Source of the DNA: an uncultured Hungatella sp.
Lineage (GTDB): Bacteria > Bacillota > Clostridia > Lachnospirales > Lachnospiraceae
Direction of reading: 5' to 3'
DNA: 23,402 bases
Assembly: GCA_910586845.1 (NCBI GenBank)
Contig: CAJUJV010000004.1
Coordinates: forward strand, 62,356 to 85,757
In this document: in pieces, positions 19,921 through 23,402 of the stretch
Layout of the letters: each line of letters starts with the position of its first letter
Numbering within the stretch: the stretch's first letter is position 1
The notes under the pieces: generated by a model
What the model was told of the DNA's origin: nothing
Seen by the model: the letters and a program-made list of their open reading frames with translations, nothing else
The model's database searches: none
Translations under genes and position numbers: made by a program

Positions 19921-21471
19921 ATGAAAAAGATAGCCAAAGCCATATCCATGCTGTGCTGCATGACGCTTCTCATAAGCATGATCGCCAACGCTGCCGAGCT
20001 GGCGGCCGTAATGAACGCATACACATGTTCTGATTCAGTCGTTTTATTCGTGAAAGACCAGGGGCGGGAGATCGATAACGTCTACCTGGGCAATGATGAG
20101 GCACAGGAGTTTAAGAAGGAAGACGGGGGGCCGGTGAGAACCGTTGTGGTGCTGGACAATTCCCTGTCCATCAACAAGAAATACAGAGAGGGTATCAAGG
20201 CGTTTCTCACGGATCTGGCGGCTGCCAGGGGGGACGGAGATACCTTCACTATCGCCACATTTGCGGAGAACCTTACCTATCTGGTCCAGGACAGCGGCGA
20301 TTACCTGGAGATCAAGGCGCAGATTGACGGACTTCAGTTTGAGAATCAGGACTCCTATTTTACCAATGTCATGTACACGGTCATGAATGACATCAGTAAA
20401 TACGAGGACATAAAATATACCAGAGTAATCGTCATAGCCGACGGCGTTGATAACGAGGCGCTGGGATATACGGATGACGAGCTGAACAAAAAGATCCAGG
20501 CTATCCGCGTACCGATCTATTCCGTGGGCTGTACCTCGAAAGGGAACGAGGAGAATCTGAAGAAAATGTTCGCCCTGTCCCGCCTCTCCAACGGAAAGAG
20601 CTATCTCCTGGACGATGTTTCGGGGACTCAGATTCTTCAGGACATAGGGGCGGACAGCCAGGCGGTGAAGATCACCGTCATCCCCCAGGATAAGTCCTGC
20701 GACGGCAGCGTCAGGCCCGTGAGGATTGCCTTCGGGGAGGACTACGCCGCGGCGGAGGTGGCCATGCCCTTTAAGGCGGCGGAGGAGACCACGGCGGAGG
20801 AGACTGCGACAGAGGCAGAGACTCAGCCGGAGACCACGGCGCCGACGGAGGCTGCCACAGAGCCGGAGACGGAGCCGGCTGAGGAGGAAGGCGGGATCCC
20901 GGTGGTGTTGTTCGGGATTCTGGGAGTTCTGGCGGTGGTGATCGCGGCGGCGATCATAGTGCTGGTGAAAAAGAAGAAGCCCCGGGAACAGGAGACTTCT
21001 ATCGACCTTTCCGGTATCGGTCATTCCAGAGATACCGTCATCACGGGAAATCAGGGGAACCGGGCGGCAGGGACAGGCGGAACCGAGATTCTCAACCGCG
21101 GTTCCCAGAGCGGCTCAGGGGGAGGCAGCGAGACCAATATCCTTCGGGCAAACAACGCCATCAAGCTGGTGCTTCAGGATATGGACAATCCGTCCAAGAC
21201 CTTCGAATATCCCCTGAGGGACAAGATTCTCATCGGCAGAGACGCATCCAGATGTCAGATTGCCATCGATTACAGCACCTATGTGTCCGGAATCCACTGT
21301 GAGGTGGTATCCCGAGGAGGAAGCCTGTTTGTGAGGGACGGAGGAGGAGACGTGATCGCCTCCACCAACGGAACCTTTGTCAACGATAAGAGGGTAGCTC
21401 CGGAACTGCCCCTGCCCTCTGGATCGATTCTGAAGCTGGGACAGGTCAGACTCAAGGTAAGCTACAAATGA
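19921..21471 (+). CDS. Receptor-like protein: extracellular VWA domain, membrane helix, cytosolic FHA domain
   Basis: A 516-residue protein. A signal peptide (1-24, ending ANA) is followed by a VWA domain with the metal site D-N-S-L-S (VVVLDNSLSI) and later VIVIADGVDNE. A Thr/Glu/Pro-rich stalk (about 285-322) precedes a single membrane helix (about 326-350) with a KKKK stop-transfer. The cytosolic tail has T388-E-I-L and T405-N-I-L and then a canonical FHA domain (about 410-516): G439-R440, S456-G-I-H459 and N483-G-T. FHA domains bind phosphothreonine, so the tail can read kinase output while the VWA domain binds a ligand outside. The TEIL motif matches those in the kinase insert. It overlaps the phosphatase gene by 4 bases, which ties reader and eraser together. 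Confidence 0.9.
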   Translation: MKKIAKAISMLCCMTLLISMIANAAELAAVMNAYTCSDSVVLFVKDQGREIDNVYLGNDEAQEFKKEDGGPVRTVVVLDNSLSINKKYREGIKAFLTDLAAARGDGDTFTIATFAENLTYLVQDSGDYLEIKAQIDGLQFENQDSYFTNVMYTVMNDISKYEDIKYTRVIVIADGVDNEALGYTDDELNKKIQAIRVPIYSVGCTSKGNEENLKKMFALSRLSNGKSYLLDDVSGTQILQDIGADSQAVKITVIPQDKSCDGSVRPVRIAFGEDYAAAEVAMPFKAAEETTAEETATEAETQPETTAPTEAATEPETEPAEEEGGIPVVLFGILGVLAVVIAAAIIVLVKKKKPREQETSIDLSGIGHSRDTVITGNQGNRAAGTGGTEILNRGSQSGSGGGSETNILRANNAIKLVLQDMDNPSKTFEYPLRDKILIGRDASRCQIAIDYSTYVSGIHCEVVSRGGSLFVRDGGGDVIASTNGTFVNDKRVAPELPLPSGSILKLGQVRLKVSYK

Positions 21472-22178
21472 CAGTGTTCGGCATCTGTGAGAAGGGAAAT
21501 TATCGGAGGGAGAATCAGGATTCCGTACTCATGCGCACCAGAGGAAGTTCAGGACTGCTTCTGGTGGCGGACGGCGTGGGAGGTTCCGCCGACGGTTCCG
21601 CGGCCAGCTTCTACATCGCCGAGACCTATGCCCGGTGGTGGGATGAGGCGTTTTTAGAGAACAGGAACCATGATTTTTTCTCCCTTTTTGAGGAATTGAA
21701 GACCAGAGCGGATGAGATCAACGGAGACCTCTGCAGGAAATACGGCCCGGGTCGGAGCTGTTCCACTCTGGCTCTCCTGTTTGTCCACAGAGGAATCTAC
21801 GGATATCTCTCTTCGGGGGACAGCAGGATCTACCGGTGCAACCGGAAGGGAGCCCGTCCCATCACCAGAGACGACGTGTGGGAGAACCGTCCGGGAGCGG
21901 ATGCGGGTTCTGACAATGCGGGGAAGATCATCAGCGCCCTGGGAGCCTATGAGAGACTTGAATACTCCTGTGCCACGGACAAAGTCCATATGGGAGAAGT
22001 CTTCCTGCTCTGCAGCGACGGGATCTACCGGTTTGTAGAGGAAGATACATTAAAATCTGTTCTCCAGCGGATGTACAGAAGTCTGTTTCTCACCAAAGGA
22101 GCTGTGGAACGGCTGGTGAAAACGGCGGTGGATAATGACACAAAGGACAATTATTCACTGATTGCGGTGAAGATATAG
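21468..22178 (+). CDS. PP2C-family Ser/Thr protein phosphatase
   Basis: A 236-residue cytosolic, metal-dependent phosphatase that removes phosphate from Ser/Thr. All signature motifs are present: RENQD (14-18, D18), ADGVGG (34-39, D35/G36), GDSRIYR (from 117, D118), CSDG (D184) and DNDTKDN (222-228, D227). The length is typical of the minimal bacterial enzymes that partner Hanks-type kinases. It overlaps the VWA-FHA receptor gene by 4 bases. The likely partner kinase is encoded at 6999, on the other side of the secretion genes. Loss of activity is not suggested by any residue seen. Confidence 0.93.
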   Translation: MTVFGICEKGNYRRENQDSVLMRTRGSSGLLLVADGVGGSADGSAASFYIAETYARWWDEAFLENRNHDFFSLFEELKTRADEINGDLCRKYGPGRSCSTLALLFVHRGIYGYLSSGDSRIYRCNRKGARPITRDDVWENRPGADAGSDNAGKIISALGAYERLEYSCATDKVHMGEVFLLCSDGIYRFVEEDTLKSVLQRMYRSLFLTKGAVERLVKTAVDNDTKDNYSLIAVKI

Positions 22179-22217
22179 GGACCATAGATTCCCGTGAATT
22201 AGAAAGAGGAGGGGCAT

Positions 22218-23402
22218 ATGAGGATAAAGGTAAATCCGGAAAGGTTGAAAGAGTGCAGGGACGATCTGAAACTGGTCGATGATGTGATCAGACAGATCCG
22301 GGCGCAGACATCCAGCGTAGAGAGTAATCTGGGGAGGCTGCATGAGTTATCTCTCAACAGGATCCGGAGAGAACTGGGCAAGCAGAACAGGAAGCTGGAG
22401 GACACCAGGAGAAAGGTGGGGAACCTGAGGACTTCCCTGGATGAGATATCCAGGCGTTACAAGGAGACGGAACAGAAGGTCTACGAGCTGAAGGGAATCG
22501 GTTTTATCATGCCTCCCGACGCTCAGGGCAACGGCGCCAGGGGAAATGTCCCGGCGGAAGAGAAGGACAAGGTCATCCGCGACTTCGAGAGGGATCACGC
22601 CAAAGAGGTGAAAAAACTTGACAAGTTTCTGCGCAGCGGAGACTCCGACGACCTGACGGAAGACGATATCCGGAATATCAAGTACCTGATCTATACGGCG
22701 GAGGAGCCTTACAGGAGCATCTATCTGAATTCTGTCTCCAAGTACAAGATCGATACGACGGATTCAGACGGACAGGCATTTTACAGGCCCTGGGCTCACA
22801 AGGTGACTTACGATTATCCGGATTGCTTCGGGGAGGATCCCAGGGGACCCTACACTACATTTTTCCATGAGGGGGGCCACGCCATCGATGACCTCAGTGA
22901 CAAGTCAAAGTGGCTGGGAAGTGACACGGAGAACTTTAAGGTGCACAGCGACGCCATAGGGCATGAGGTGACACTCCGGGAAGCCATAGAGTATGATGTA
23001 TATTATAACCGGGAAAATGAACACAGCATAACCAGCATTGCCCATAAAATTATCGACAACGGCTCATCGGGAAGCAGGGGAAATGTGGATCGGGTGATCG
23101 AGGCGTTTAAAGCAGGAGATTCCAGCGGCCTGAATAAAAATGATCTGGCTATGTACAATGCAGTGAAAAATGAGTATTTTAAAGCCAATACAGGACATGA
23201 AGAGTTTGAGGCGGTCTCCGATGTATACGGAGCCATGTCCAATAATGCGCTGAGAAACGGATATGGACACGATCAGCCCTACTGGTCAAATGATGAAACC
23301 AAAGCCGGGAAAGAACTGTGGGCGGAATATTTTTCCTATCATATGGCAGGAGACGGGGAGAGTCTGGATAATCTGCTGGAGTTTTTCCCGGAAGCTTCCA
23401 AG
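22218..23402 (+). CDS. Probable type VII effector: WXG/LXG-like coil fused to a zinc metallopeptidase (runs off the window)
   Basis: At least 395 residues, open at the window end. Residues 1-92 are a helical, charged coil whose start (MRIKVNPERLKE) resembles the TLRVTPE starts of the WXG100 proteins. A short linker follows at 95-115. The remainder carries the zincin motif H217-E-G-G-H221 in FFHEGGHAIDD. Further on are EFEAVSDVYGAM, GYGHDQPYW and ELWAEYFSYHM, where E370 is the likely third zinc ligand. The order HExGHAID, SDxYxA, YGHxxxYW, AExF recalls gluzincins of the lethal-factor and phage head-protein-associated types. No signal peptide is present, as expected for type VII export. AGGAGG (22207-22212) sets the start. 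It directly follows the phosphatase gene. The target protein is unknown. Confidence 0.82.
   Translation, partial: MRIKVNPERLKECRDDLKLVDDVIRQIRAQTSSVESNLGRLHELSLNRIRRELGKQNRKLEDTRRKVGNLRTSLDEISRRYKETEQKVYELKGIGFIMPPDAQGNGARGNVPAEEKDKVIRDFERDHAKEVKKLDKFLRSGDSDDLTEDDIRNIKYLIYTAEEPYRSIYLNSVSKYKIDTTDSDGQAFYRPWAHKVTYDYPDCFGEDPRGPYTTFFHEGGHAIDDLSDKSKWLGSDTENFKVHSDAIGHEVTLREAIEYDVYYNRENEHSITSIAHKIIDNGSSGSRGNVDRVIEAFKAGDSSGLNKNDLAMYNAVKNEYFKANTGHEEFEAVSDVYGAMSNNALRNGYGHDQPYWSNDETKAGKELWAEYFSYHMAGDGESLDNLLEFFPEASK

Noticed and set aside
20044..21024. Minus-strand open frame of 326 codons opposite the VWA-FHA gene
   Set aside because: The translation is Leu/Arg/His-rich with repeats mirroring the Thr/Glu-rich stalk on the plus strand. 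The plus-strand gene has a signal peptide and full VWA and FHA motifs.

Overview
The window is a plus-strand stretch of a low-GC-phylum (Firmicutes/Bacillota) genome, most likely a gut Clostridia of the Lachnospiraceae type. This rests on strong AGGAGG-type ribosome sites, TTGACA/TATAAT-like promoters, moderately high GC by eye, and the families present. It is dominated by a Firmicutes-type (T7SSb-like) type VII secretion locus joined to an unusually rich protein-phosphorylation and receptor module.

Layout. (1) 18-2177: ordinary flanking genes, a GNAT acetyltransferase and an archaeal-type AAA+ ATPase with a DUF234/nuclease-like tail. (2) 2298-10916: a tightly packed, probably single operon. 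It encodes a membrane-anchored TPR/chitobiase-like/leucine-rich-repeat protein, a membrane-anchored von Willebrand A (VWA) protein, two zinc-ribbon proteins, a large Ser/Thr kinase with extracytoplasmic TPRs, a 44-residue membrane peptide and a TPR lipoprotein. (3) 11048-17652: a second operon with its own consensus promoter: the EssC motor ATPase, a LytTR-type DNA-binding regulator, an unrecognised 220-residue protein and an EsaB/YukD ubiquitin-like protein. (4) 17750-22178 and on to the window edge: a substrate and signalling operon behind a promoter that carries a 21-bp-period direct repeat typical of LytTR sites. It encodes a small helical protein, five WXG100-type proteins, a VWA-TM-FHA receptor, a PP2C phosphatase and, running off the end, a probable secreted zinc metallopeptidase effector with a WXG/LXG-like N-terminal coil.

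How the parts may work together (inference). The kinase, the FHA domains of the receptor and of EssC, and the PP2C phosphatase form a complete write/read/erase set for phosphothreonine around one secretion motor. The kinase domain is split by an insert of about 170 residues holding seven Thr-Glu-[Ile/Val/Leu]-[Leu/Met] motifs. The same motif (TEIL) recurs in the VWA-FHA receptor just before its FHA domain. These look like phospho-docking sites that could tether FHA proteins to the kinase. The kinase topology (cytosolic kinase fold, one membrane helix, helical outer domain) resembles that of EssB, which is a pseudokinase. No recognisable EssB, EssA or EsaA is present in the window, so the kinase may stand in for EssB. 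The LytTR protein probably controls the substrate operon through the direct repeats at 17651-17690. A TGTCA-N5-TGACA palindrome overlaps the -35 region of both the essC and the substrate promoters.
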